A stretch of 64,000 bases of DNA from contig NZ_QKRB01000041.1 of NCBI RefSeq assembly GCF_003233845.1, positions 1-64,000 of the forward strand. Direction: 5' to 3'. Shown piece after piece: positions 33,490 through 42,434 of this stretch (position 1 is its first letter; each line of letters starts with the position of its first letter). The stretch comes from Paenibacillus sambharensis (lineage in GTDB: Bacteria > Bacillota > Bacilli > Paenibacillales > Paenibacillaceae). Under the pieces are notes generated by a model. The model made no database searches and had not been told where the DNA came from. It saw only the letters and a list, made by a program, of their open reading frames with translations. The position numbers were made by a program, and so were the translations under genes.

Positions 33490-35906
33490 GAACCTGTCAC
33501 CGTTCCTTTCAGCCCTATTGAAGGAAGTGCATATCTGTATTTACCGGATGATGTGAGCCTCATGAGCACGCCGCCTGTCTCGCTTATATAGTCGACCGCT
33601 TTCCCCGGCGGAGATATCTTGGAAGCACTCAAATCCAGCTGCTCCCACTTGCCGGTCTTCACATTGCGGATTTCGATCGTTACAACTGCTCCGGCCTTCG
33701 CTTCATAGTTGTATATGTCCAGCTCTTCCACTGCTACTCCGTTCCTAGCAGGGACCATATACTCGAACGTCATTTCGCCTTCCGTCAAATCCAGGGTAGC
33801 CGACATATGATCGTAGGAGTAGCTCTGCATGGTAGTATCACGGATAACTGGCGCAATGGAACCCGGAAACACGACATATTTACCGTTTGCGGTACTCGTG
33901 TTTAGTGGCTGTGTCCACATCGTGACATCATCCGACGCTACATCCTTTCCGTTAATTATAAGAGAAGCATCCTCCCGCTTGCTGAATCCGACCAGCATAG
34001 GAGCCTGCATCGGAAATGCCCCTCGCCTGTTGTTAATATACCAGTCTAACAGTCTTCTCTCCCTAATAAAGGGATCAGCGCCACTCGGGTAGGGGAAAAT
34101 CTGTATTCCGTAATCATAATAGCCGGCATTCTGATTCCCGGTCAGCGCGACTTGAACCGAGCCAGAGCCTCCTTCCTGCAGGTCGCCAACAGGATAAGCC
34201 TGGCCGTTCAGCAGCAAATGGACATCAGTCAGGCTGCTGCCTGTCCGGTTCGTCACCTGGAGCTCCAGCTGCTGGTTATTCTCTTGGAACGCTGTTTCAA
34301 GCATCCCCTGTTCCTCCGTGTCCTTCCCGGCAATCCATATTTTCCTGACAGACCAGTACGGTACGCCATTCCACACAACCTCATTCCCGTCACTTCCGGT
34401 ACGAATCAATGTATCCGCCTTCTTGCTGGGCTCTGCTCTTCCCAAGCTGCCAAAACCGGTTTCTTCCGGGAATGGGACGACAGATGCCTCAGGCTCAAAC
34501 TGTACGGCAACTCTTCCGCCATCCGGAACAAACATCGCGGCATATAAGGATTCCTTCGCGCCTCCGCTCCCGTCCAGCTCTACAGTCCGCACGTTATGTG
34601 CCATCATCTGGTTCTTGTTATCGGCCCCTGCGTAGAAGATCACAACACTGCTGGCAACCGAAACGAGCGGTATAATCCACCATGCCCAACCGCGTCTGTC
34701 CACTGCCTTGAGGAGAAGATATAGAGCTGGCGCCACTAGAATAACGTAGATGAGAAAAAAAATAATCAGCATGCCTACGGGTGGAGGCTGTATGGAAGGA
34801 AAATAATTGAGCAGGCTGCTGATTTCCCAATAATTAACAGGAGAGGTATAGTCGCCTAGGAAGCCGCCCAGCATATCCGAAGCATGCTGGCTGCCTAGGA
34901 TGAACGCCCAGAGGGCAGGAGAACCGCTCCATGAAGCGAACGGCTCAAGCGACGGATCGAAGGCGGTGTAGATGATCCGGCCGCTGCCATAAGAAGTATG
35001 CGCGGCGATCGGCATCCCGCCTTCCGAAATGCTGACCTGGCCTTCCCTGAGCTTACCGGTGGACACCGTCGGCTGGCTGTCCAGATCCAGCGGCTTGGCA
35101 GCACCAATCATGTTAAGCGTATCCGCCGTCTTCAGAACGGATGTTCCTTCCGGAATCACAGGCATAACATCCCGGAACGCTTCAGCGGTCTTCGCGTAGC
35201 TTGGGCCGCCGGCAATCGCCAGCCAGCCGCCCCGCTCTACCCATCCGAGCACCGCCTGGACCTTCCGCTCATCCCAGGATCCCGTTGCCACATCGCTCAG
35301 CAGGAGGATATCTACTGCCTCAAGCTGCATCGCCGCTTCCGGAAGCTGCTCCTCATCAATAGGGACCATCTTGATGTCATACCCCTTCTGGTTAAGAAGC
35401 GGCATGAAGTTAAGCGTATCCGGGTCCCTGGCCACCACTCCAATCGTCGTCTGCTGCACGGCGGCTGCTTTGATATAGGGCTTGCTCGTCAGAAGCTTGA
35501 CGGCATCGCCCGCTTCCGCACTTCCTTCGTAGAAGGACAGATGGTTGTTGTCCTTGTTGAAGGACATACCGGGAATGGACATGTCCACCTTGATCGGGGT
35601 GCCCGGTGGCAGCTCGACAAGCGTGGAGTAGTCTATATTGCGGCCGCTGTCCGGATCAGCTGCTGTAAATACAAGCTCTCCCTTGACCGTCTCGTCCGTC
35701 CTGTTCGTCAAGGTCGCCTGAAGACGTGTCCACCGTCCGTCCTTGATTACGCCCTGAATGCCTGCCTCAGCTTCAATTTCAATGCCGGAACCGGCCGGCT
35801 CTGCTGATGCTTGCGGGGCATAGACACCCGCGCAGCATAAGAACAGCAGCAGAAGCGTAAGCACTCCAAGCCGCATCTGCCTGCCTTTTTGCTTATTTGC
35901 ATTCAC
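33486..35906 (-). CDS. Secreted/membrane protein with amidotransferase-like fold, first gene of the MoxR/VWA/ABC operon
   Basis: An 806-residue protein with a cleavable signal (LGVLTLLLLFLCCAGVYAPQASA). A beta-rich domain with WTRLQATLTNRTDE at about 60-120 is followed by a Rossmann-like amidotransferase fold lacking an obvious catalytic Cys (VDILLLSDVATG, WLAIAGGPSYA, about 205-240). Two membrane segments lie near 375-395 and 410-425 (MLIIFFLIYVILVAPALYLL, WIIPLVSVASSVVIFYAG), and a long extracellular beta-rich domain of about 370 residues ends the protein. The layout recalls GldG-like auxiliary proteins of ABC-2 exporters. The GTG start follows GAGAGGGG. Its promoter should lie between 35907 and 35994. 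Confidence 0.82.
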   Translation of the reverse strand: MNANKQKGRQMRLGVLTLLLLFLCCAGVYAPQASAEPAGSGIEIEAEAGIQGVIKDGRWTRLQATLTNRTDETVKGELVFTAADPDSGRNIDYSTLVELPPGTPIKVDMSIPGMSFNKDNNHLSFYEGSAEAGDAVKLLTSKPYIKAAAVQQTTIGVVARDPDTLNFMPLLNQKGYDIKMVPIDEEQLPEAAMQLEAVDILLLSDVATGSWDERKVQAVLGWVERGGWLAIAGGPSYAKTAEAFRDVMPVIPEGTSVLKTADTLNMIGAAKPLDLDSQPTVSTGKLREGQVSISEGGMPIAAHTSYGSGRIIYTAFDPSLEPFASWSGSPALWAFILGSQHASDMLGGFLGDYTSPVNYWEISSLLNYFPSIQPPPVGMLIIFFLIYVILVAPALYLLLKAVDRRGWAWWIIPLVSVASSVVIFYAGADNKNQMMAHNVRTVELDGSGGAKESLYAAMFVPDGGRVAVQFEPEASVVPFPEETGFGSLGRAEPSKKADTLIRTGSDGNEVVWNGVPYWSVRKIWIAGKDTEEQGMLETAFQENNQQLELQVTNRTGSSLTDVHLLLNGQAYPVGDLQEGGSGSVQVALTGNQNAGYYDYGIQIFPYPSGADPFIRERRLLDWYINNRRGAFPMQAPMLVGFSKREDASLIINGKDVASDDVTMWTQPLNTSTANGKYVVFPGSIAPVIRDTTMQSYSYDHMSATLDLTEGEMTFEYMVPARNGVAVEELDIYNYEAKAGAVVTIEIRNVKTGKWEQLDLSASKISPPGKAVDYISETGGVLMRLTSSGKYRYALPSIGLKGTVTGS

Positions 35907-35994
35907 CTTTGTACTAACCCCTCTCTGCCATAACGGATACTTTTGCTAACTCTGTCACGATAAGGACGATAGCCTCCGGCAAAAAGTTTCAACG

Positions 35995-36032
35995 AAAAAA
36001 GCTGCCCGGGTCCTGATGGACCAAGAGCAGCT
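35995..36032 (-). terminator. Intrinsic terminator after the UPF0145 gene
   Basis: AGCTGC (36000-36005) pairs with GCAGCT (36027-36032) and GGTCC with GGACC inside. On the minus strand TTTTTTCG follows. It also insulates the eight-gene operon from its upstream neighbour. Confidence 0.85.
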
Positions 36033-36048
36033 CCGCCTTTCTATTTCC

Positions 36049-36360
36049 TTACACCCTGACAGCCGTTCCGCTTACCGCAACCATGAGCATGCCGTCACGA
36101 ACGACTTCATAGTCGATGTCAATGCCGACGATAGCATTCGCACCCATACGTCTTGCCTGCTCAATCATTTCCCCGATCGCCAAATCCCTTGCTTCCTTCA
36201 GCTTGTTCTCATAGGTGCCTGATCGCCCGCCCACTATATCGGTGATAGAAGCCATGAAATCGCGGACAAAATTCGCCCCCATGATCGCTTCGCCGTTCAC
36301 AATGCCAACATAATCCGAGATCGGTCTTCCTTCAATCGTTGGTGTTGTCGTAATAATCAT
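36049..36360 (-). CDS. YbjQ/UPF0145 family protein
   Basis: A 103-residue protein matching the UPF0145 pattern throughout: [72 protein letters not shown]. The family is described as a putative heavy-metal-binding domain, though the role is not established. It is a single gene ended by a terminator 17 bases downstream. Confidence 0.92.
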   Translation of the reverse strand: MIITTTPTIEGRPISDYVGIVNGEAIMGANFVRDFMASITDIVGGRSGTYENKLKEARDLAIGEMIEQARRMGANAIVGIDIDYEVVRDGMLMVAVSGTAVRV

Positions 36361-36478
36361 CCAAGAACGCCTCCAATCCAGTATTAAGTAGATATACGGT
36401 TCACCGTGCGTTTGGATTCAAATTACTGGAAAACGATTCATCTGACTAAGATGCGCGTCGCAGCAGATAGCCACAAGC

Positions 36479-37615
36479 TTATAAGCGGGTTGCTCTAACC
36501 AGCCGGGACGACAAGCCAGGAACTGTGTTTGCCAGCTGAGGAAGCACCCACGCGGCAGCAGGCATCTTAAGCAGCCTGTGGAGCATATTCCCCCAGTTCA
36601 GCGGACGGAGGAACTCACTGCGGATGGCATGCGTATAGGCTTGACGCCAGTTCTCATACGAAAGCTCGCCCCGCAGGAACTGGTCAGCCATGCCGGCACA
36701 CAGCTGCGAGGAACGCAGCGCCATTGCCATTCCGTCTCCGCACAGCGGCGGGATAACGGCAGCCGTATCGCCCGCAAGCGGAATGCGGTCCCAAATCTGC
36801 GGGCGTGAGCCGATATGAACCGGAAATACTGCCGCTGCCGTGCCAGGTATGAGCTCTGCCTGGCTCATCCGCTTCCGCAGGGGAGGGTGCATGTCGATGA
36901 ACTGTTCCATAATCAGAATCGCAGAGCTGCCGCTTTCCTTGGCCAGCCGGGATGTGACCAGCGCTGCCGCATTGATCTTCCCGTCTTCTACCGGGCTGAG
37001 CCCCAGATACCCGTCCTTCAAAATATAGAGTTCTACTGCCGATCCGATCGCCATATTGTCATAATGCGCTTTTACCCCAATATAGCCTTCACCCTTATCA
37101 GGCAGCCGCCGGTGTCCGGGAAGGCCTGCCGGAACGCTCCCTCCCATCGCGCTGACAACTGTGCGGGCTTCTATGGTTTGTATTTCTCCGCTGTGCCGCA
37201 GCTGAATGGCGAAGCCCTCCCCAGCCGAAGGCTGGGATATCGCCTGTACGACATGTCCATCCAGCAGGCTGGCGCCTGAACAGACAGCCGCCTTGTGAAG
37301 AGTGGTATCGAGCGCATAACGACTAAGACCAAGCGCCGTTCCAGGGAGCGGGACCTCTATAATCCGGCCGTTCGGAAAGATTAGTCTGGCCTTCGTTATA
37401 CGTGCCGGATTCAGTGCCGATACGGTATCCTCAAGCTGCAACCCGTGCAGCAGACCGATGGACTCCGGCGACATAAACTCGCCGCACACCTTATGCCGCG
37501 GGAATGTCTTACGGTCGATCAGGACCGTGTTCCACCCCTTGTCAGCCAGCGTCTTCGCAAGAGACGCCCCGGCTACCCCAGCCCCCAGTACAGCTGCATC
37601 AAACTCTTGAACCAC
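36479..37615 (-). CDS. FAD-dependent oxidoreductase of the geranylgeranyl-reductase type (polyketide tailoring)
   Basis: A 378-residue flavoprotein. The ADP-binding motif GAGVAGASLAKTLADKGW lies near residue 11, DRKTFPRHKVCGEFMSPE follows, and IPLAGDTAAVIPPLCGDGMA near 260-280 is the second FAD motif. It should oxidise or hydroxylate an aromatic or isoprenoid substrate. It overlaps the methyltransferase gene by 17 bases as the third gene of the polyketide cluster. By analogy with SrsC of Streptomyces griseus I infer hydroxylation of a phenolic lipid ring towards a quinol, but a reductase role cannot be excluded. Confidence 0.88.
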   Translation of the reverse strand: MVQEFDAAVLGAGVAGASLAKTLADKGWNTVLIDRKTFPRHKVCGEFMSPESIGLLHGLQLEDTVSALNPARITKARLIFPNGRIIEVPLPGTALGLSRYALDTTLHKAAVCSGASLLDGHVVQAISQPSAGEGFAIQLRHSGEIQTIEARTVVSAMGGSVPAGLPGHRRLPDKGEGYIGVKAHYDNMAIGSAVELYILKDGYLGLSPVEDGKINAAALVTSRLAKESGSSAILIMEQFIDMHPPLRKRMSQAELIPGTAAAVFPVHIGSRPQIWDRIPLAGDTAAVIPPLCGDGMAMALRSSQLCAGMADQFLRGELSYENWRQAYTHAIRSEFLRPLNWGNMLHRLLKMPAAAWVLPQLANTVPGLSSRLVRATRL

Positions 37616-38357
37616 GTTTGATCCCCCATCCTTCAGCCTGCACAGCCGGACTGCTTATGACTACCGCATAGCGGAACAGAGGCCGCCATGAGAAATAAAG
37701 GTCGGGCCGTCCCAGTTCCGAGCCGAGTCTCCTCCAGTCCTCCGCCCGGAAGCCCTTCGCCACGGATAAGGGGCCGTCATGCCGGATATACCGGTTGGCT
37801 GTCAGCAGCCGGGCTGCTGTCCATACCGCAGCCCATGGAATCCAGTGGCGGTGTATGTCGTTGATAACTACCCCGATCCTGGAGGCTGCCAGCATTGCTT
37901 GGACTGCTGCCGGTAATTCGTGCTCATCGAAGTGATGGATGAGCTGGGTAGCTGTGACAATGTCCGCCTCCTCTTCCGGAAGCTCGAATAGATCCCGGCG
38001 GGTCACCTTTACTCTAGGTTCGCTCCGGTAGTAAGCCCTTGCCTCCTCGCACGCTTCCTCTGTTACGTCTGCCAGCGTAATCCGCAGCTGTAATCCGCAG
38101 CTGTCAGCCCATCTCAGCAGCCTGCGGTTAACATCACCCGAGCCGGCTCCGACATCCAGAATCGATAGTTCACCGGGCTTTCCCGCTTCCTGCCACAGCT
38201 TCTGAACCCCGTGCAGAGTTGGTGATGCTGCCAGAAAGACGGTATTCAAAATCCGAAGCTTCTGAAGAGCTGCTCTAAGCTCCTCGCCCCCAAGCGTAAA
38301 ATCATCCATCAGCTCTGCTCTTACCGCCCGCTGCCTGAACGTCTTAAAGAGGGGCAT
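37599..38357 (-). CDS. Class I SAM-dependent methyltransferase (polyketide tailoring)
   Basis: A 252-residue protein with the SAM-binding motif LDVGAGSGDVNRRLL near residue 80, the acidic end of beta 2 in ITLADVTEEA near 105, and DIVTATQLIHHFDEHELP near 145. It probably methylates the polyketide product made by the adjacent type III synthase. It overlaps the synthase gene by 14 bases and the flavoprotein gene by 17, so the three are translationally coupled. Confidence 0.9.
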   Translation of the reverse strand: MPLFKTFRQRAVRAELMDDFTLGGEELRAALQKLRILNTVFLAASPTLHGVQKLWQEAGKPGELSILDVGAGSGDVNRRLLRWADSCGLQLRITLADVTEEACEEARAYYRSEPRVKVTRRDLFELPEEEADIVTATQLIHHFDEHELPAAVQAMLAASRIGVVINDIHRHWIPWAAVWTAARLLTANRYIRHDGPLSVAKGFRAEDWRRLGSELGRPDLYFSWRPLFRYAVVISSPAVQAEGWGIKRGSRV

Positions 38358-39564
38358 AAACCGCCACCTCTCTATCCGCTATAGATTGTCGCGATACAGG
38401 GGGAATAAAGGTCATGCGGACAAGCTCGGCTGTCAGTCCAGGTCCAAAGGCCACGGCCATCCCTTCCGTATGCTCTTCCCTGCCTTCTCCCTGCAGCGTC
38501 TGCCTGATCTGTTCCAGCACGAACAAGATGGTGGCGGATGACATATTACCGTACTCACGCAGCACCGCCCGGCTGGCATGCACCTGCTCATCCGAGAGTG
38601 CCAGCATTTCCTGAATAATGTCTACGATCCCTCTACCGCCCGGGTGCACCGCCCAAAAATCCGGTCTGTCTCTTTCACCCAGCACCTGGATGACTTCCGC
38701 AGGAACAAACCTGCCAAGCAGCCTGGGAATCTGTGTAGACAGATACAGATCAAATCCGTGACCGCCTACATCCCAGGTCATTTCGCCCTCGGAATCCGGA
38801 AACAGAACACACCGGCTGTCTTCAAGCCGGAATATTCCCCGGTCACGCGGGGTTAAATTACGTGTGGCAGAGCCTATGACGCAAGCTGACGCGCCGTCCC
38901 CGAAGAAAGAAGCGCCATACAGCGCCTCACGGTCTCCCGATGGCTGAAGGTGAAGCGTGCAAAGTTCAACACAGACAATTAGGATGCGGGAGCCCGGATG
39001 GCCTGCCATCATATGCCCGGCCAGGCCGATTGCCTTCAGCCCGGCAGCGCAGCCGACAAAGGTAAGCGGAATCCGCATAATATCAGGCCGCAGACCAAGC
39101 TGCTTGATCAGCTCCGTTTCAAGACCCGGCAGCCATTGTCCCGTACAGCTGACCGTTACCAGATGGGTAAGAGCCTCCGGTTCAGTGCCGGAGCTGTCCA
39201 TTGCGCCTATCGCCGCTTGAAGTGCAAGCGGTACTGCTTCACGCCGGTAAACCGCCATACGTTCCGCTGTAGTTGGAGCCCCCTCCTTCAAGGTCAAGGG
39301 ATCGCCCAGATAGCGGCTGCCCGCAGCAGCCGGCAGCAGGTCCGGCTCACAGGTGTACCGGGTTTCGACTCCGCACTGCCTGAACAGCCGCCTGACCCAC
39401 CTGCCCGTATCCGACTGGCTGCCGAATGCCTCCGCAAGCCTGCCCGCCGCCTCCTTCTGCTCCAGCTTGTGCGGGGGAAGCGCCGTACCGATTCCGAGGA
39501 TCGCCGGCGCTTCCTGGCCTGATGCGCCCGGTTCCATTGGTTCTCCGATTCCTGTCCGATTCAT
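38344..39564 (-). CDS. Type III polyketide synthase (chalcone synthase-like)
   Basis: A 406-residue homodimeric ketosynthase. The catalytic triad is visible: Cys172 in TFVGCAAGLKAI, His near 305 in FWAVHPGGRGIVD, and Asn near 338 in EYGNMSSATILFVLE. The CoA-type substrate would be extended with malonyl-CoA to an alkylpyrone or alkylresorcinol. The ATG follows AAGGAGTGAGG. As first gene of a three-gene unit with a methyltransferase and a flavoprotein, it resembles srsA of the phenolic lipid pathway more than the two-gene bpsA-bpsB unit of Bacillus subtilis. The starter chain length cannot be told by eye. Confidence 0.94.
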   Translation of the reverse strand: MNRTGIGEPMEPGASGQEAPAILGIGTALPPHKLEQKEAAGRLAEAFGSQSDTGRWVRRLFRQCGVETRYTCEPDLLPAAAGSRYLGDPLTLKEGAPTTAERMAVYRREAVPLALQAAIGAMDSSGTEPEALTHLVTVSCTGQWLPGLETELIKQLGLRPDIMRIPLTFVGCAAGLKAIGLAGHMMAGHPGSRILIVCVELCTLHLQPSGDREALYGASFFGDGASACVIGSATRNLTPRDRGIFRLEDSRCVLFPDSEGEMTWDVGGHGFDLYLSTQIPRLLGRFVPAEVIQVLGERDRPDFWAVHPGGRGIVDIIQEMLALSDEQVHASRAVLREYGNMSSATILFVLEQIRQTLQGEGREEHTEGMAVAFGPGLTAELVRMTFIPPVSRQSIADREVAVYAPL

Positions 39565-39633
39565 CCTATAACCTCACTCCTTGTTCATACATGCTAATCC
39601 CCGCGGTACATCTTGGACAGCGCAGCACAGAAA

Positions 39634-39671
39634 GGGCTGCTCTGTCCGTCCGCAGGACGACAGGGCAACCC
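39634..39671 (-). terminator. Hairpin terminator after the YqzG-like gene
   Basis: GGGCTGC (39634-39640) pairs with GCAACCC (39665-39671) and CTGTCCGTCC with GGACGACAG inside. The T run on the minus strand is short (TTTCTG). It separates this gene from the polyketide cluster. Confidence 0.55.
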
Positions 39672-39683
39672 TCTGCTATATCG

Positions 39684-39995
39684 TTATGGCTTAACCTCTT
39701 CAAACACAACATCCGTATGTCTGCTGCTCACTGTATCAACCGATATGTGAACAACAACGCCGAACTCTTCTCCTGCCTGCCGCAGCCACAGCCGGAAGGA
39801 TTCCACGGCTTTATGCTGGCCAGCTTCCCTGCGGCCCAGGTAGCGGTAATCGACAATGCTGGCCTTCTCGTAGCGGATGGCGGTTCGTTCCATCGCCAAC
39901 CGGCCCCATTTTGCATATTCCGGCTCCATGCCAGCTCCTGCTGCCATAAACAGCGCACAGGCCAGCAAGGCCTTTATTAAGAATGATTGTCCCAC
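39684..39995 (-). CDS. YqzG/YhdC (DUF3889) family secreted protein
   Basis: A 103-residue protein from the GTG at 39995, which follows GGAGGGGGCAGCT; the upstream TTG at 40010 has no site. A signal peptide (FLIKALLACALFMAAGAG) is followed by the family pattern PEYAKWGRLAMERTAIRY, IVDYRYLGR, FRLWLRQAGEEFGVVVHISVD. The family is known in Bacillus as YqzG and YhdC. Its function is unknown. Confidence 0.88.
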   Translation of the reverse strand: MGQSFLIKALLACALFMAAGAGMEPEYAKWGRLAMERTAIRYEKASIVDYRYLGRREAGQHKAVESFRLWLRQAGEEFGVVVHISVDTVSSRHTDVVFEEVKP

Positions 39996-40062
39996 AGCTG
40001 CCCCCTCCAATCCTTGGAGATAGGGTTCTCAGCCCGCTGCCAAAATATGCATGCCGCCAAGG

Positions 40063-40872
40063 TTACATCATGAACAGATAGAAGACAGCCGCAAGAACAA
40101 ACCGGTAAATAGCAAACCACATCAGCTTAAGCTTCTTGATCAGGTTCAGGAACGTCACGACTGCAATCATAGCAACAATGAAGGAAGCGGCAAGACCGAT
40201 GAGAAAGAGCGGCATATCGCCCGCTGTCAGAAATTCACGGCTCTTATACAAGTCGATGCTTGTTGCGCCAAGCATAACCGGAACCGAGATCATGAACGTA
40301 AAATCCGCTGCTGCCTTCTGGCTTGTGCCAAGGAGCAGACCGCCCGAGATGGTTGAACCTGAACGCGAGAAGCCGGGCCACAGCGCCAGACATTGAAACA
40401 TGCCGATCCCGAACGCCTGCTTATATGTAATGTCATTCGTTTCCTCAGCGGTCACCGTACGTTTCGTACGCTCAGCCACAATCATCAGAATACCGCCCGC
40501 GATCAAAGCATAGATAACGGTCATCGGCCCGAACAGATGCTCCTTGATCAGACCGTGAAGGCTGATGCCAATCACACCCGCCGGAATCATCGCGATCACC
40601 ATGTGAATGGCGTTCAGCTTGTTCGGCTCATTGAAGCGGAAGCGGAGCATATCCTTCAGAATCGTCATATACCTGTTCCAGTAGAGAACAAGCACGGCCA
40701 GTACGGCCCCCAGCTGAACGACGACTTCGAACGTCTTGGCAACATCCCCTTCAAAGTTCAGCAGATGTGCCGTGAGAATCATGTGGCCTGTTGAGGAAAC
40801 CGGCAGAAACTCGGTCAGCCCTTCTACAATTCCCATAATAATACCGGTAATTAAATCACCCAATCCACTCAC
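40063..40872 (-). CDS. uppP: Undecaprenyl-diphosphatase UppP (BacA)
   Basis: A 269-residue polytopic membrane protein with both family motifs: EGLTEFLPVSSTGH at about residues 17-30 and ALWPGFSRSGSTISGGLLLG at about 160-180. It recycles undecaprenyl pyrophosphate to the monophosphate used for peptidoglycan and other envelope polymers. The GTG start follows AAGGAAACGGA. It can raise bacitracin tolerance when abundant. Confidence 0.96.
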   Translation of the reverse strand: MSGLGDLITGIIMGIVEGLTEFLPVSSTGHMILTAHLLNFEGDVAKTFEVVVQLGAVLAVLVLYWNRYMTILKDMLRFRFNEPNKLNAIHMVIAMIPAGVIGISLHGLIKEHLFGPMTVIYALIAGGILMIVAERTKRTVTAEETNDITYKQAFGIGMFQCLALWPGFSRSGSTISGGLLLGTSQKAAADFTFMISVPVMLGATSIDLYKSREFLTAGDMPLFLIGLAASFIVAMIAVVTFLNLIKKLKLMWFAIYRFVLAAVFYLFMM

Positions 40873-41045
40873 TCCGTTTCCTTATCCCATTCTCTTCTCT
40901 ATACGCCTCGCCCAGCTCAAGTCACTCCGCCAAAACTGGGCATTAGCGCAATAATATTCGCCCAGCAGTTGAAAAATTCCTTCTTGTCCAAATTCCTCAT
41001 CTCCCCCTCGTATCAATTTGGCCGAGAATCATGCCTTCAGAGGCA

Positions 41046-41074
41046 CAAAAAAGAGAAGCGCAGCCGCGCTTCTC
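41046..41074 (-). terminator. Intrinsic terminator after the CNNM/CBS gene
   Basis: A perfect nine-base stem GAGAAGCGC (41053-41061) and GCGCTTCTC (41066-41074) with a four-base loop is followed on the minus strand by TTTTTTGTG. It lies 20 bases past the stop codon. Confidence 0.92.
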
Positions 41075-41093
41075 CTAGTTTCTCTGGCCTGAT

Positions 41094-42380
41094 TTACAGC
41101 TTATGGAGCTCCGCCTTCAAGATCCGGTGCTTATCCATCTCGGTAACGGTAATCGTCAGCTCATCGTGCTCCCAGGTATCACCTGTACGAACCTCCGGAC
41201 GCTCGCTGTAAATCCAGCCGCCAATCGTATCGACATCATCATTGGGCAGCTCGGTGCCCAGCAGCTCATTAAGCTCGCTAAGCAGCACCTTGCCTTCCAC
41301 ACGGTAATGGCCCGGCTCGACCATCTCTATCGCCTTTCGTTCGTCCTTATCGAATTCATCACGGATTTCGCCGACGATTTCCTCCAGAATGTCTTCTATG
41401 GTAATGATGCCGGAGGTGCCCCCATATTCGTCGAGCAGCAGGGCAATATGCACCTGCTCCGCCTGCATTTTCTTAAGCAGGGACTTCACCGGCATAACGT
41501 CCGGCACCGTCATAGGCGGCATGATGAGCCCAGCCAGCTTGAAATCCGGATTATGATCATACTTCAGGAAGAATTGCTTGGTGTTAATGAAGCCGACAAT
41601 ATGATCCTTGCTCTCCCTGGCAACCGGAAACCTGGTGTACTGCTCGCGTTTTATGATCTGCAGATTCTCTTCCAGCGGCTTGTTCAGGTATAGGCAAACC
41701 ATGTCCGTACGGGGTACCATGATTTCCCTGGCAAGCAGGTCGTCGAATGTGAATATCCGGCTGACATAGCTAAGCTCCGTCTTGTTAATTTTGCCGCTTT
41801 CATAGCTTTCAGACAAAATATGCCTGATCTCCTCCTCAGAATGCGCCTCTGACTCGCCGTATTCCTTCCGCAGGCCGAATAAGCCCGCCAGCAGACTGGC
41901 GGTTCCTCTGAGCAGCCAGAGCGCCGGAAACATCAGCCAATAGAAGGCGATAACCGGCAACGCGCACCAGGCCGCTACCTTCTCAGTCTTCTGTACCGCA
42001 GCAGTCTTGGGCACAAGCTCTCCAAGCACGATATACAGGAAAGCAACCAGCAGGAAGGCTACGAGCGTGGATACGGCTGCCGTGGACTGCTCCATACCCT
42101 CCAGCCGGACAAGCAGCGGCGTTACCGTTCTCTCCACCGTAAGCGCACCCAGCCAGCCAAGCCCGAGAGCGGTTAGAATCATTCCCAGCCTGCAGGCAGA
42201 CAGGTAGCCATCCAGGTTGCCCATCACCCGCTGAAGGGCCAGCGCATGACGTCTTCCTTCGATAACCATCTGATCCACTCTGCTTGGCCGCAGCTTAACA
42301 AACGAAAACTCAGCAGCGACAAAGAAAGCGGTTAGACCAATCAGCAGTGCGACTAGAAACCATTCAAGTGCCACAAGCAT
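41094..42380 (-). CDS. CNNM/CBS/CorC-type membrane protein (hemolysin C family)
   Basis: A 428-residue protein. Residues about 1-190 are a DUF21/CNNM membrane domain with three to four segments (WFLVALLIGLTAFFVAAEFSFVKLR at the start). A CBS pair follows, with MVPRTDMVCLYLNKPLEE near 222 and LLDEYGGTSGIITIEDILEEI near 315, and a C-terminal CorC_HlyC domain (HYRVEGKVLLSELNELLG). The family is linked to Mg2+ or other cation efflux and tolerance, like MpfA and YhdP. The common label hemolysin is historic and not supported here. Confidence 0.93.
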   Translation of the reverse strand: MLVALEWFLVALLIGLTAFFVAAEFSFVKLRPSRVDQMVIEGRRHALALQRVMGNLDGYLSACRLGMILTALGLGWLGALTVERTVTPLLVRLEGMEQSTAAVSTLVAFLLVAFLYIVLGELVPKTAAVQKTEKVAAWCALPVIAFYWLMFPALWLLRGTASLLAGLFGLRKEYGESEAHSEEEIRHILSESYESGKINKTELSYVSRIFTFDDLLAREIMVPRTDMVCLYLNKPLEENLQIIKREQYTRFPVARESKDHIVGFINTKQFFLKYDHNPDFKLAGLIMPPMTVPDVMPVKSLLKKMQAEQVHIALLLDEYGGTSGIITIEDILEEIVGEIRDEFDKDERKAIEMVEPGHYRVEGKVLLSELNELLGTELPNDDVDTIGGWIYSERPEVRTGDTWEHDELTITVTEMDKHRILKAELHKL

Positions 42381-42434
42381 ACGCCCTTTTCACTCATTGT
42401 CATGTTAAGCTCTATTACCCTTATTCTCCCCCGA

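Noticed and set aside
41094-42380. Hemolysin as a toxin
   Set aside because: The CNNM/CBS/CorC architecture is a cation transport type; the name is historical.
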